DNA from: an uncultured Candidatus Saccharibacteria bacterium
GTDB lineage: Bacteria; Patescibacteriota; Saccharimonadia; Saccharimonadales; Saccharimonadaceae
Assembly (NCBI GenBank): GCA_947302125.1
Contig: CAMYUL010000002.1
Span: 1-64,000, forward strand
Direction of reading: 5' to 3'
Length of the DNA stretch: 64,000 nt
How positions within the stretch are numbered: the stretch's first letter is position 1; each line of letters begins with the position of its first letter. The notes under the pieces are model-generated. The model had not been told where the DNA came from, did no database searches, and saw only the letters and a list, made by a program, of their open reading frames with translations. Shown piece after piece: positions 1-9,695 of the stretch. The position numbers were made by a program, and so were the translations under genes.

Positions 1-2
1 GA

Positions 3-536
3 CCACGCAACAAACAGGACTTATTAAAGGCTGGCGAAGAATACTACGCCAAGCTGATTGAAATGGCCGACAGAATGAGCGAGAAAGAAATGAACACCGA
101 ATTTGATTTCTCTGGCGACTCATCGAAGAAAGAACGCCACTGGGGACGCGACAAGAACCTACGCGATATTTGGGTACATTTATACGAATGGCACCGAATG
201 CTACTTGAATTTGTAGATACGAATCTGAATAAAGGCGGTAATGCACCATTCTTGCCGGAACCATACACTTGGAAGACTTACGGCGATATGAACGTCGAAT
301 ACTGGAAGAAACATCAAAAGACTTCGCTCGAAGATGCTAGAAAAATGTTTGAGAAATCACATAAAGACGTCATGAAACTAGCCGAAAGCCTGAGCGAAGA
401 GCAATTATTCACTAAAGGCATGTATCCTTGGGTTGGTGGTTCCGTGCTTGGCTCATATTTCGTTAGCTGTCTATCTTCTCACTACGACTGGGCAATGAAG
501 AAACTCAAAGCTCATAAAAAGAACTGCGAGAAATAA
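3..536 (+). CDS. ClbS/DfsB-family four-helix bundle protein, 5' truncated by window edge
   Basis: Reading frame is open upstream of the ORF-track Met: PRNKQDLLKAGEEYYAKLIEMADRMS...; ClbS/DfsB-like pattern KxDLLxxxxxxYxKL and W/H-rich body. Confidence 0.75.
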   Translation, partial: PRNKQDLLKAGEEYYAKLIEMADRMSEKEMNTEFDFSGDSSKKERHWGRDKNLRDIWVHLYEWHRMLLEFVDTNLNKGGNAPFLPEPYTWKTYGDMNVEYWKKHQKTSLEDARKMFEKSHKDVMKLAESLSEEQLFTKGMYPWVGGSVLGSYFVSCLSSHYDWAMKKLKAHKKNCEK

Positions 537-827
537 ATGGCAAGCACAAAAGAATATTGCGATTTTATCCTAGAGCAACTATCAGAAGCGCCGAACATTA
601 CTTGCCGGCCAATGATGGGCGAGTTCTTGCTCTATTCCAATAACGTCCTATTTGGTGGCATTTATGATGACCGTTTACTTGTAAAAATTGTTCCAGAAAA
701 CGAACAATACAAAATGACTGAAGAGATTCCGTACGACGGCGCGAAACCGATGTATTTCGTGGAAGATGTCGACGATAAAGAAAAGCTAGCAGAAATAGTG
801 AATACGACCGTAAAAGGACTAAAGTAA
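537..827 (+). CDS. TfoX N-terminal domain family protein
   Basis: ORF 96 aa; CRPMMGEFLLYSNNVLFGGIYDDRLLVK resembles TfoX_N. Confidence 0.75.
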   Translation: MASTKEYCDFILEQLSEAPNITCRPMMGEFLLYSNNVLFGGIYDDRLLVKIVPENEQYKMTEEIPYDGAKPMYFVEDVDDKEKLAEIVNTTVKGLK

Positions 828-828
828 T

Positions 829-1308
829 ATGGATCTAAAAATGTACAAAAAAGAATTCATGGAAATCGCAGTAGATGAAGCAAAGGACGGCATCATCAAT
901 CATGATGGTGGACCTTTTGGTGCGGTAATAGTAAGAGATGGCGAAGTAATTGCGTCGGGGCACAACCGAGTGCTTTCTTCCAACGATTCGACTTGCCATG
1001 GCGAAATTGACGCAATACGAAAAGCGGAGAGTAAATTTGGAACTTATGACCTCTCGGGCTGCGAGCTTTATACTACAGGGGAACCTTGCCCGATGTGCCT
1101 TGCAGCAATTTTATGGGCAAATATCGAAAAGGTATATTATGGATGTAGACTGAGCGATAATGAAGAAATTGGATTTCGCGATGCTAAGTTTGACAAGATG
1201 ATGGGCGGAAGATCCAACTTGCCTGAAGGCTTTATGGAAGAAAAAGACCGAGACCTATGCCTCAGCATATTTGAAGAATACAAAAAAATGGAAGCAAAAA
1301 GGTACTAA
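829..1308 (+). CDS. nucleoside/guanine deaminase family (CMP/dCMP deaminase fold)
   Basis: HGEIDAI ... PCPMCLAAI zinc-binding motifs. Confidence 0.88.
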   Translation: MDLKMYKKEFMEIAVDEAKDGIINHDGGPFGAVIVRDGEVIASGHNRVLSSNDSTCHGEIDAIRKAESKFGTYDLSGCELYTTGEPCPMCLAAILWANIEKVYYGCRLSDNEEIGFRDAKFDKMMGGRSNLPEGFMEEKDRDLCLSIFEEYKKMEAKRY

Positions 1309-1374
1309 TAAAAAGAGAAACTCCCTGATAATAAGGGGCGGCTTAAAAGCTGGCAAGCATGGTATAATGAAGAT

Positions 1375-1689
1375 ATGGAAAATGTCAAAGCGGCGGTGGT
1401 ACAATTCACAAAAGATAGAGACTGGGATCAATTTCATTCTCCTGCCAACTTGGCAAAGTCAATCGCAATTGAGTCCGGTGAACTTCTCGAATGTTTTCAA
1501 TGGAACGATAATTATGACAAAAAGGAAGTTTGCAAAGAACTTGCCGACGTAGTAAATTATGCGATTCTCCTAGCCGACAAGCTCGGCGTCAGTCTTGAAG
1601 ATATTGTTATGGAGAAATTAGAGGAAAACTCTAAAAAATACCCAGTAAACAAATCTAAAGGCAATAGTAAAAAATATACGGAACTATAA
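1375..1689 (+). CDS. MazG-like nucleotide pyrophosphohydrolase
   Basis: Short MazG-like ORF (SIAIESGELLECFQW...ELADVVNYAILLADKLG); TGGTATAAT 6 nt before ATG. Confidence 0.85.
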   Translation: MENVKAAVVQFTKDRDWDQFHSPANLAKSIAIESGELLECFQWNDNYDKKEVCKELADVVNYAILLADKLGVSLEDIVMEKLEENSKKYPVNKSKGNSKKYTEL

Positions 1690-1690
1690 T

Positions 1691-3427
1691 ATGTCAGAAA
1701 AATCCTTCCAAATTAGAAATTATTCTTTCGACCAAAAAACAGTTAGTAACTTAGCTGCCGAAGATCATTTGGAGGAAAACTGGCCAGTAGTTTATCAGAT
1801 TTACAATAATCAGCAAATCTACATTGGTGAAACTACAAATCTTAAAAACCGCATGAACCAGCACCTAGCGAATGTCGAGAAGTCAAGCCTCAGGCATGGT
1901 TCCGTAAAAGTAGTTTTCGACGAAACATTTAATAAAAGTGCGGCACTAGATTTAGAATCTTATCTCATTCAGTATTTTAGTGGCGACGGAAAGTTTAAAG
2001 TCTTAAATCGCAATGACGGCATGTGTGACCGCGACTATTACGATAGAAAAAAATATCGAGAGCTCTTTGAGGAAATTTGGAACCGGCTTCGCGAATTAAA
2101 AATTGCTGATAAGACTATCTCAGAAATCAACAACTCGGAGCTATTTAAATTCTCGCCGTACAAAAATTTAAATTTCGAACAGCTAAATGTAGTGACTGAG
2201 ATTGTTCAAAATATTGACGAAGCTATTGTGCGCGACGTAAAAAGTCTTTCGGTTATCGACGGTGATGCTGGCACTGGCAAGACTATCGTCATTATGTATC
2301 TCGCGAAACTGCTAGCGGATCTTCAGTCATTTGATAACCAGAATGATGACATTGACGATGAATCAAATTTCGGGACATTCTTTGAGCTGGAGCACATTAA
2401 CCAGCATTTCAAAAATAAAAAAATCGCCCTGGTTGTTCCGCAGCCATCACTATGCGGCCGCATTCGTAAAATTTTTGGCAAAATTGATCTGGGCGGTGCA
2501 GATGTCAAAATCTTTTCCCCAATTCAATTTGGCAAATGCGACAATAACTTCGACATTACGTTAGTAGACGAAGCGCATCTTCTAAAAGTGGGTGTTACCG
2601 GTACTTTGGGCAAGCAGGTCCACGAAATTGATCAGAAGATCTTTGGTGATACTGGCATCCACTCAGAGCTAGATTGGATTATGACAAAATCTAAGAATGT
2701 GGTCTTAGTATTTAGCGACCAACAGCGCATTCGCCCAGCTAACATTAATCGTAACGATATTTCACGATACGCTAACAAATTTAATAAACGTGAATATTAT
2801 CTTAAAACACAGATGCGTTCACTCGGCGGCAAAAAATATATCGACTATATTCACGATATTTTATCCAACAGTTTTAGGCCAAAAGAAAAAGAAACTTTCA
2901 AAGGGTTCGAAGCAAAAATTTTCGACAATATCCAAGACTTCGCCGCAGCTATGGAAAAACGCGAAGCCGAGTATGGCTTGTCGCGCATGGTAGCTGGCTT
3001 TGCTTGGAAGTGGAATTCCAAGAATAACAAGAGTGCGTATGATATCGAAATTGATGGTATGAAATTCCGCTGGAATAGTACCCAGAATAACTGGATCGGT
3101 TCTAAGAACGCGCCAAAGGAAGTCGGCAGTATTTATACTGTCCAAGGTGACGACCTAAACTACGTAGGAATCATCATCGGAAACGACTTGATCTATCGCG
3201 ACGGAAAACTCATATTCAACCGTGAAGCTTGTGCAGACTCCGGTGCCATGAAACGTAGCCAACGCCAGGTCGCAAATAACGAGCAAATTAATGAAAACGA
3301 CATACTAGAACAGGCTCTCAGGACCTACAGAATTCTTATGAACCGCGCAGTAAAAGGTGTTTATATTTATGTATGTGACGAAGAATTGAAAAAATATCTT
3401 GAGCAATATTTTGACGAAGAAGGCTAA
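1691..3427 (+). CDS. GIY-YIG nuclease domain fused to DUF2075/Schlafen-like P-loop helicase
   Basis: N-terminal VYQIYNNQQIYIGETTNLKNRMNQHL (GIY-YIG), Walker A GDAGTGKT, LVDEAH, C-terminal YTVQGDDLNYVGIIIG. Confidence 0.85.
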   Translation: MSEKSFQIRNYSFDQKTVSNLAAEDHLEENWPVVYQIYNNQQIYIGETTNLKNRMNQHLANVEKSSLRHGSVKVVFDETFNKSAALDLESYLIQYFSGDGKFKVLNRNDGMCDRDYYDRKKYRELFEEIWNRLRELKIADKTISEINNSELFKFSPYKNLNFEQLNVVTEIVQNIDEAIVRDVKSLSVIDGDAGTGKTIVIMYLAKLLADLQSFDNQNDDIDDESNFGTFFELEHINQHFKNKKIALVVPQPSLCGRIRKIFGKIDLGGADVKIFSPIQFGKCDNNFDITLVDEAHLLKVGVTGTLGKQVHEIDQKIFGDTGIHSELDWIMTKSKNVVLVFSDQQRIRPANINRNDISRYANKFNKREYYLKTQMRSLGGKKYIDYIHDILSNSFRPKEKETFKGFEAKIFDNIQDFAAAMEKREAEYGLSRMVAGFAWKWNSKNNKSAYDIEIDGMKFRWNSTQNNWIGSKNAPKEVGSIYTVQGDDLNYVGIIIGNDLIYRDGKLIFNREACADSGAMKRSQRQVANNEQINENDILEQALRTYRILMNRAVKGVYIYVCDEELKKYLEQYFDEEG

Positions 3428-3429
3428 CC

Positions 3430-3684
3430 ATGGAAAACCCTCGTTTCAAACTCCACGGCATCTACAAACATTTCAAAGGCGACCTATATATTCTAGAAGA
3501 CATCATCTACCACAGCGAGACCAAAGAAAAAATGATCGCTTATCGCGCGTTATATGGTGACAACCGTCTTTGGTGCAGGCCATACGACATGTTCTTTGAA
3601 GAAGTCGATCATGAAAAATATCCAGACGTCAAACAAAAATATCGTTTCGAGCTCCAAGATATAGAAACTAAAGCAGGGAAATAA
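3430..3684 (+). CDS. DUF1653-like protein
   Basis: HGIYKHFKGDLYILEDIIYHSETKEKMIAYRALYGDNRLWCRPYDMFFEEVD. Confidence 0.8.
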   Translation: MENPRFKLHGIYKHFKGDLYILEDIIYHSETKEKMIAYRALYGDNRLWCRPYDMFFEEVDHEKYPDVKQKYRFELQDIETKAGK

Positions 3685-3690
3685 CCAAAC

Positions 3691-4365
3691 CTAGCTCTTC
3701 TTTACAACTTTCTTAACTTCCCCCAAATCAACCTCCCCCTCAGCCTTCGCCTTTTCTAAGACTTTTCGCACCTCCGCATTTGTCGGCGACACGCCCACCC
3801 GGCGCAAGTCCCTAGAAATTTCCCGCCCGACAAACGACTCTTCCTCCGAGAATATGCATCCGCAATATTTCTGCATATACAGCCCGACTTCCCGTGCTTC
3901 CGCCTGACCCTCGGCCCATCCTTCCCGGAAATCGCGGTATACAAATTCTACGCCAAACTCGCGTGCCAGCACAGAGCACAAATCTCGAATAATATCATGT
4001 TGCTGATAAATACTGTATAACAAGGTCGTCGATACCGCATCGTACCCATGCGAAGCCGCATAAGAAAACGCCTCTCGCAGCCGCCGCGGATAGCAATATT
4101 CTGCACATCGTGCAGACAATCCATCCTCGCCCAGCTTCGCCACTTCACACACGAACTTGTCCAGCCCATACCTATCTTCTAGAATCAAATCCACTCCAAC
4201 TACATTAGCATATTCCTTCAGGCAATCTCGCCGAGCCTTATACTCGGCATACGGATGGATATTTGGATTATACCAAAAAAGCGTCGGCTCAATCCCTTCC
4301 GCCCGCAAGCTCTTGATACAGTATACGCTGCATGGTGCACAACAAGTGTGGAGTAACAATTTCAT
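3691..4365 (-). CDS. queH: Epoxyqueuosine reductase QueH
   Basis: MKLLLHTCCAPCSVYCIKSLRAEGIEPTLFWYNPNIHP; start set at 4365, 7 nt downstream of a minus-strand TGGTATAAT. Confidence 0.9.
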   Translation of the reverse strand: MKLLLHTCCAPCSVYCIKSLRAEGIEPTLFWYNPNIHPYAEYKARRDCLKEYANVVGVDLILEDRYGLDKFVCEVAKLGEDGLSARCAEYCYPRRLREAFSYAASHGYDAVSTTLLYSIYQQHDIIRDLCSVLAREFGVEFVYRDFREGWAEGQAEAREVGLYMQKYCGCIFSEEESFVGREISRDLRRVGVSPTNAEVRKVLEKAKAEGEVDLGEVKKVVKKS

Positions 4366-4372
4366 TAGGATA

Positions 4373-4528
4373 ATTATACCACGGAAACTGAGGGAATACC
4401 CCATGCCGACGGCATAATGAGATTTAGACCAGATTTGTGAGTGTCAAAATTACAAGAATTGTAATTTTGACTACGAACAAGTCCCTGCCGTCCGGCATGG
4501 GGTGTTCACTCAGTTTCTATGCTATAAT
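4373..4528. repeat. Long hairpin element copy A: inverted arms 4373-4414 / 4486-4528 around conserved core 4413-4487
   Basis: Arms near-perfect inverted repeats, each ending in TGNTATAAT; inner stem GTCAAAATTACAA-GAA-TTGTAATTTTGAC; core almost identical to 58128-58202. Confidence 0.85.
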
Positions 4529-4538
4529 ATATTCAAGT

Positions 4539-4615
4539 GTCTCCGTAGCTCAGTGGATTAGAGCGTTTGGCTTCGAACCAAAAGGTCGCGTGTTCGAATC
4601 ACGCCGGAGATACCA
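4539..4615 (+). tRNA. tRNA-Arg (TCG)
   Basis: Acceptor GTCTCCG/CGGAGAT, anticodon loop CTTCGAA on TTTGG/CCAAA, T-loop GTTCGAATC, encoded CCA. Confidence 0.95.
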
Positions 4616-4625
4616 TTTTTGTTGG

Positions 4626-7049
4626 TTATAATTCTGCTTCAATCATCTCACGCGTCACAGTAATTGTTGTACCGGACGAAGCCGCGCCAGAAAGTACGGC
4701 CTTTGCTACCAAGTTCTCAACTGTCTTGGAGACGATACGTTTCATTGGACGCGCACCAAGCTGTGGATCGTATCCAGCCGATACGAGGAGCTCTTTCGCG
4801 TCGGCAGAAACTTCAACGGAAATCTTTTGCGGCTCAAGCGTCTTGTTGACGCCGGCGATGATGAGGTCGAGCACTTGCATACAATCAGTAGGCGAGAGTG
4901 GTTTGAAGAGACAGACTTCGTCAAAGCGGTTCAGGAATTCTGGCCTAAATGCCGACATCCCAGCCGCCGCCGCTGTAGCGGCATATTCTGGCGAGAGCAG
5001 GTAATTTAAGAATTCTTCACGTACGTCGGCAAGTGATTTGCCGTTAGAAACATATTCGCGGATTTTCTCGGCGCCCGCATTGGATGTCGCGATGACGATT
5101 GTGTCGCGGAAGGAAACTTCGCGTCCACGTACATCGCGGAGCACACCTTCGTCTAACATTTGTAGTAGTGTTGTTAAGACTTGTGGGTGTGCCTTTTCAA
5201 TTTCGTCGAGTAATACTACGGAGAATGGTTGTTTTAAGACTTGCGCAGTGAGGCTTAGCTCGTCTTCTGTAGCATCAGCAATCAAGCGTGACACGTCGGC
5301 GCCAGAAACAAATTCGTTGAGGTCTACGCGAATAATGTGGTCTTCGCCGTTGAAATAGACTTCCGATAGAGCCTTTGCTAGCTCAGTTTTGCCGACGCCA
5401 GTTGGACCAAGGAATAGGAATGTGCCGATTGGTCGAGACTCGTTGCGTACGCCAGCGGCTGCGCGACGCATTGCATCGGAGACAGTTTTTACTGCATCGA
5501 CTTGATCAATCATGCGTTTATGAATTAGCTCTTCCATGTTGAGTAGTCTAGATTTGTCGTCATCAGAAGTTGCTCCGCCCGAAACTTTTACTCCAGAAGT
5601 TTTTTCTACAGCTTCCTGGACGCTTTCTGATGTTACTAAGCGCGAAGGAGATGCGTATTCACCAGCCGTGTCGAGTAGCGACAAAGCCTTGCCTGGCATT
5701 TCGAGATCGTGAATATATTTAGAGCTTAGTCTATAAGCTTCTTTTAGTGCCCAAATTGTGTAAGAAACTTTGTGCTGAAATTCTAAGACCGGCGTTTGGT
5801 CCTGCAGGACTTTCATAGTTTCTTCTTCGTTAGCTGGTGGCACTTGGATTTTGTTTAAGGCATTCGCAAGTGTCGATTTGTGTGCAGAAATTTCTAGGAA
5901 TTTTTGCTGATCCATTGTCATAATTACGCGAAGCTGACCAGCTTCAATAATTGGTAGGAGCACATTAGAAATATCTACCGAGCCAGTGCCGTCCTCAAAG
6001 AACAACTGCGCGTTGTCTAGCCAAATAATAATATTCTTTGCAGCAAACGCCTCGCCAAGAATATGCATGACTAGGCCTTCGATTTGTCCACGTTCCGGTG
6101 CTGAAGAAATCATTGTTGCTGCATCGAGTTTAAAGATCTGCCTAAATTGTAGGGAAGATGGTAACTTTGCATCCGCGTTTAGCAAGAGTTCAGCAAACGC
6201 CTTTACGATTGTCGAGCGTCCACTGCCTTCCGCGCCAATTAACGCGACATTCTGCCTTCCAGTATTAGAAAAGATCGAGACCATTTGTTCGACAATTTCT
6301 TTGTGCGCACTTTGATGAATTTGCGTCTTCATTGCGCCTTCCTGCTCAGCAGAAATATTTTGTCCAAACCTTTGCAAAGTTGGTATGTAGCCGAACGAAA
6401 GATCGCGTGCAATTCCGCCGCGATGTTCGCGTTTACCAATGCTGCGGACGAGACCGTTTAGGTAATTAAACCATACTACGCCGTCTAGAACATCTTTCAT
6501 TTCTAGACGCATTTGTTTTAGGATTGATTCGCTTGCCGGATGATTTGCGATAATCGCCGCCGCTAGGATTGCACCGTGCAACTCCTCAGAATCTGTCCCT
6601 TCGCGGATTTTCATCGCCGTCTCAAAAATTTGCCCAACATTAAATCCTTCTGGAAAGTCTGCAACTAAAGCGCTGAGGAAGTTTGGCGTAATTCCATAAC
6701 GTACAGCCATAAATTTTCCGCTGTTGGTTTTAGCAACTACGGTAGCAAGATCAGCTATTTTTGGATTTCTTGGCATTGCCGCGAGCACATCATTTGATAA
6801 GACGCCGTTCAGACCTTCGTCAGCTCTCACTGGTACCGGTATGAGCTCTCTCTTTGCCCAGTAATAAATCATTACAAACAAAATTGCTAGGCTAAAGCAC
6901 ACCCAGCATAGCGCTTCACGTACAAAAACTAAATATCCGCCAAGCACTGCAAATAGCACGGCCAGAACTAGAAATATCGCAACAATTTTTCCAAGCTTCT
7001 TGCCAAGCCTAGCTTCACGCGCGCGCAGGGAACCATAGTCAAACATCAT
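4626..7049 (-). CDS. Membrane-anchored Clp/HSP100 AAA+ ATPase
   Basis: Two AAA modules (GAEGSGRST; GPTGVGKTE, DEIEKAHP, GARPMKR) preceded by two hydrophobic helices; true start probably near MMFDYGSLRAREARLG. Confidence 0.85.
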   Translation of the reverse strand: MMFDYGSLRAREARLGKKLGKIVAIFLVLAVLFAVLGGYLVFVREALCWVCFSLAILFVMIYYWAKRELIPVPVRADEGLNGVLSNDVLAAMPRNPKIADLATVVAKTNSGKFMAVRYGITPNFLSALVADFPEGFNVGQIFETAMKIREGTDSEELHGAILAAAIIANHPASESILKQMRLEMKDVLDGVVWFNYLNGLVRSIGKREHRGGIARDLSFGYIPTLQRFGQNISAEQEGAMKTQIHQSAHKEIVEQMVSIFSNTGRQNVALIGAEGSGRSTIVKAFAELLLNADAKLPSSLQFRQIFKLDAATMISSAPERGQIEGLVMHILGEAFAAKNIIIWLDNAQLFFEDGTGSVDISNVLLPIIEAGQLRVIMTMDQQKFLEISAHKSTLANALNKIQVPPANEEETMKVLQDQTPVLEFQHKVSYTIWALKEAYRLSSKYIHDLEMPGKALSLLDTAGEYASPSRLVTSESVQEAVEKTSGVKVSGGATSDDDKSRLLNMEELIHKRMIDQVDAVKTVSDAMRRAAAGVRNESRPIGTFLFLGPTGVGKTELAKALSEVYFNGEDHIIRVDLNEFVSGADVSRLIADATEDELSLTAQVLKQPFSVVLLDEIEKAHPQVLTTLLQMLDEGVLRDVRGREVSFRDTIVIATSNAGAEKIREYVSNGKSLADVREEFLNYLLSPEYAATAAAAGMSAFRPEFLNRFDEVCLFKPLSPTDCMQVLDLIIAGVNKTLEPQKISVEVSADAKELLVSAGYDPQLGARPMKRIVSKTVENLVAKAVLSGAASSGTTITVTREMIEAEL

Positions 7050-7408
7050 AGCGTTACTCCCATCACCGACATTGCTATGCCTGCGACTACTAGCACTGGC
7101 GCAAATGGCCAAGCCACAATCATGACTATGCCAAGTAGGCTTTCAAGTAGTAGTGCAATTCCGCCAAACACAATAATGAACACGCGTACAAAAAATCCTA
7201 CGAGCCTAGAAATCAACTTGTCAAAGAATGCTTCCATTCCTTGGCTGTTAGAATTAGCAGAAATCTGCCTGTATGGCTTAAACAATGTTCGGAGTAATTG
7301 TCCGATAGAAAAGAAATCTACCGAGTCGCGCAAGCGAGTTTTAAACCCGTCGACAAAAACACCCCATCCGCGGGAATACCACCAAGATAGCATGTCGACC
7401 ATAAACAT
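7046..7408 (-). CDS. Small integral membrane protein upstream of Clp ATPase
   Basis: 120 aa ORF with multiple TM segments; overlaps start of Clp ORF. Confidence 0.65.
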   Translation of the reverse strand: MFMVDMLSWWYSRGWGVFVDGFKTRLRDSVDFFSIGQLLRTLFKPYRQISANSNSQGMEAFFDKLISRLVGFFVRVFIIVFGGIALLLESLLGIVMIVAWPFAPVLVVAGIAMSVMGVTL

Positions 7409-7453
7409 ATCTATATTTTACCATAAGTATTATAGATATGCTATAATTTTCTT

Positions 7454-8017
7454 ATGTCTCGTCTAGTCGAGAATACTAACGATCCTAGATTTCGCAACGT
7501 ACAAAAAAGACTAGATAAAGTTCTTAGTGGATTTTTCAGACGCGGCCATGTCGCCAACCTGCAAATTGGAGAAGTCAGCAAAAATGCACACATTTATAAC
7601 TCGACTTTTTATGACCATTATCCACATATGGACGCGGCTTTTTATCAGCTAGAAAGAAGGGCCGAGCCGGAATTGCAAAAGTTAAAGTTAGAAGCCGAAA
7701 ATTTGAGCCTAGAAAATATTTATCGCAAAATTCTGCACTTTATTATTAAGGAACAAGAATATTACGGGGCCATGCTTATTAGGAAAAATGCAACACCACT
7801 TTTGCAAATTCCAGAAATCTTTCAAGCAATTTTATGCAAAGAATGGCGCAATTATAACAAGGATTTAAAGGAACGTATTTTCCAGCTCTTTGCTTGGGAA
7901 TTTTGTGGCGTCATTTATTGCTGGGGCATTCGAGAAAAATTTAACCAATCCAAGCTGGATTATTATGCTAGAAAATTAGCAAAACTTACGAAAACTGCTT
8001 GCGATAGATTAGCATAA
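7454..8017 (+). CDS. TetR-like transcriptional regulator
   Basis: N-terminal HTH-like region (FFRRGHVANLQIGEVSKNAHIYNSTFYDHYP); TATGCTATAAT 6 nt before ATG. Confidence 0.65.
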   Translation: MSRLVENTNDPRFRNVQKRLDKVLSGFFRRGHVANLQIGEVSKNAHIYNSTFYDHYPHMDAAFYQLERRAEPELQKLKLEAENLSLENIYRKILHFIIKEQEYYGAMLIRKNATPLLQIPEIFQAILCKEWRNYNKDLKERIFQLFAWEFCGVIYCWGIREKFNQSKLDYYARKLAKLTKTACDRLA

Positions 8018-8046
8018 GAGTTATAATACAAAAAAGGGCATCAACC

Positions 8047-9675
8047 GTGAACGAAGAAGAAATACAAATTAGACGTCGCGACAATGAAGAGCAAGCCGCC
8101 GCACAACGTGCGCGGGTTCTTGGTCTTCCATATCTCGATACTAGACGTTTTGAGGAAAATGTTCCACTTGTCTATGGTCTACTCACCAAGCAGGAAATGC
8201 ACAACGACTTCATCCTTCCGCTTCAGAAAGGTGGCGAGGGCGAGCATTTTCAGTTCATGGTCACGTCTCAGACTCCGCGTAGCGTCATTGACGCCAAGCG
8301 CAAATATTACAACGACCGTGGCGAGCATGCCGATTTCTTCTTAATTACCGATTCGGCCTATAAAGTTTTTATTCTTCGCTACGACCCTCCGCAGGAAACT
8401 GAATATGATGACATTACCATTGCCGGCGAAGGTGATTCAGAAACCTTAGCCAGTGTCTCCAAGGTCTTAAACGAAGTTTCTACCGATAAGGTCTTCGATT
8501 ATCTTCTTGACCAAGCCGACAAGCTTGGTGCTTCTGACATCCACATCGAGAATTTAAGAGACCAAATTCGTTTGCGTATGCGTGTCGACGGCTTGCTTCA
8601 CCCAGTCGCAACCATTAGCCGCGATCGCTACCGTGTCTTCATGGGCGAACTTTCTAGCCGTGCTGGCATTTCCACTGCCGCCACCACTCCACAATCCGGT
8701 CACATGCAGAAAGATATTTTTGTAGACGGTACGTCACACCTACTAAACATCCGTGTTGAGATGATCCCGACTATGTATGGCCAAGATGCGGTACTCCGTC
8801 TCTTCAACTTTGACGAGTCGCTCCTAAATCTCGATCTTCTCGGCCTTGGCAAAGAAGAACGCGAAGAAATCAATGAGGTCATTTCTCATCCACGCGGCCT
8901 CGTCCTCATGGTCGGTCCTACTGGTTCTGGTAAATCTACAACCCTATACTCCATTATTAATGCTCTAAACACTACCGATCGCAAGATTATTACACTTGAG
9001 GATCCAATTGAATATGGCATTACTGGCATTTCTCAAATCCCTATTAACACTACAGAAGGTGGCAGCTTCGCCGATGGCTTACGTAGCGTGCTTCGTCTCG
9101 ATCCAGACGTCGTGATGGTTGGCGAGATCCGCGATGCCGATACCGCCCGTACTGCTATTCAGGCTTCAATCACTGGCCACTTGGTCTTGAGCTCCTTCCA
9201 CGCCAATTCTACTTCTGCGGCTTTCTCGCGTATGATTGATATGATTGGCACTAATCCAATTTTCTCAAGCTCCGTTCGTCTCGTCATCGCTCAGCGTCTT
9301 GTTAGAAAATTAGCCGACAACAAAGAAGCTTATCGCCCGGACGAGGCTACCATGAAATATATTCGCCGCGTTTTTGAGGGTGTTCCAGCTGAGACCCTAG
9401 CAAGATACGAAATCAATCTTGACGACGTCACTTTATATAAACCAGTTCCAACTGAAGAAATTCCGTTTGGCTACAAAGGTCGTACCGTCATCATGGAGCA
9501 ATTAATTGTCACTGAAGAAATCCAGAAATTTATTCGTGGCGATGTCACCGACATCAACACTACCGAAATCGAAAAAGTCGCCAAGGCCAGCGGCATGTTG
9601 ACTCTTGAACAAAAAGGTGTAATTGCCGCGCTTAAAGGTGAAACTACCCTTGACGAAGTCTCGCGCGTTATCTAG
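8047..9675 (+). CDS. GspE/PilB-family secretion/type IV pilus assembly ATPase
   Basis: SDIHIEN, GPTGSGKSTTLYS, RSVLRLDPDVVMVGEIRDADTARTAIQASITGHLVLSSFHAN. Confidence 0.95.
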   Translation: MNEEEIQIRRRDNEEQAAAQRARVLGLPYLDTRRFEENVPLVYGLLTKQEMHNDFILPLQKGGEGEHFQFMVTSQTPRSVIDAKRKYYNDRGEHADFFLITDSAYKVFILRYDPPQETEYDDITIAGEGDSETLASVSKVLNEVSTDKVFDYLLDQADKLGASDIHIENLRDQIRLRMRVDGLLHPVATISRDRYRVFMGELSSRAGISTAATTPQSGHMQKDIFVDGTSHLLNIRVEMIPTMYGQDAVLRLFNFDESLLNLDLLGLGKEEREEINEVISHPRGLVLMVGPTGSGKSTTLYSIINALNTTDRKIITLEDPIEYGITGISQIPINTTEGGSFADGLRSVLRLDPDVVMVGEIRDADTARTAIQASITGHLVLSSFHANSTSAAFSRMIDMIGTNPIFSSSVRLVIAQRLVRKLADNKEAYRPDEATMKYIRRVFEGVPAETLARYEINLDDVTLYKPVPTEEIPFGYKGRTVIMEQLIVTEEIQKFIRGDVTDINTTEIEKVAKASGMLTLEQKGVIAALKGETTLDEVSRVI

Positions 9676-9695
9676 TTTTGTGATATAATATATAT

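Noticed and set aside
4413-4487. Integron attC site
   Set aside because: Folded-hairpin logic is similar, but conserved sequence is inside and variable arms outside, no attC R/L box consensus was seen, and there is no integrase.
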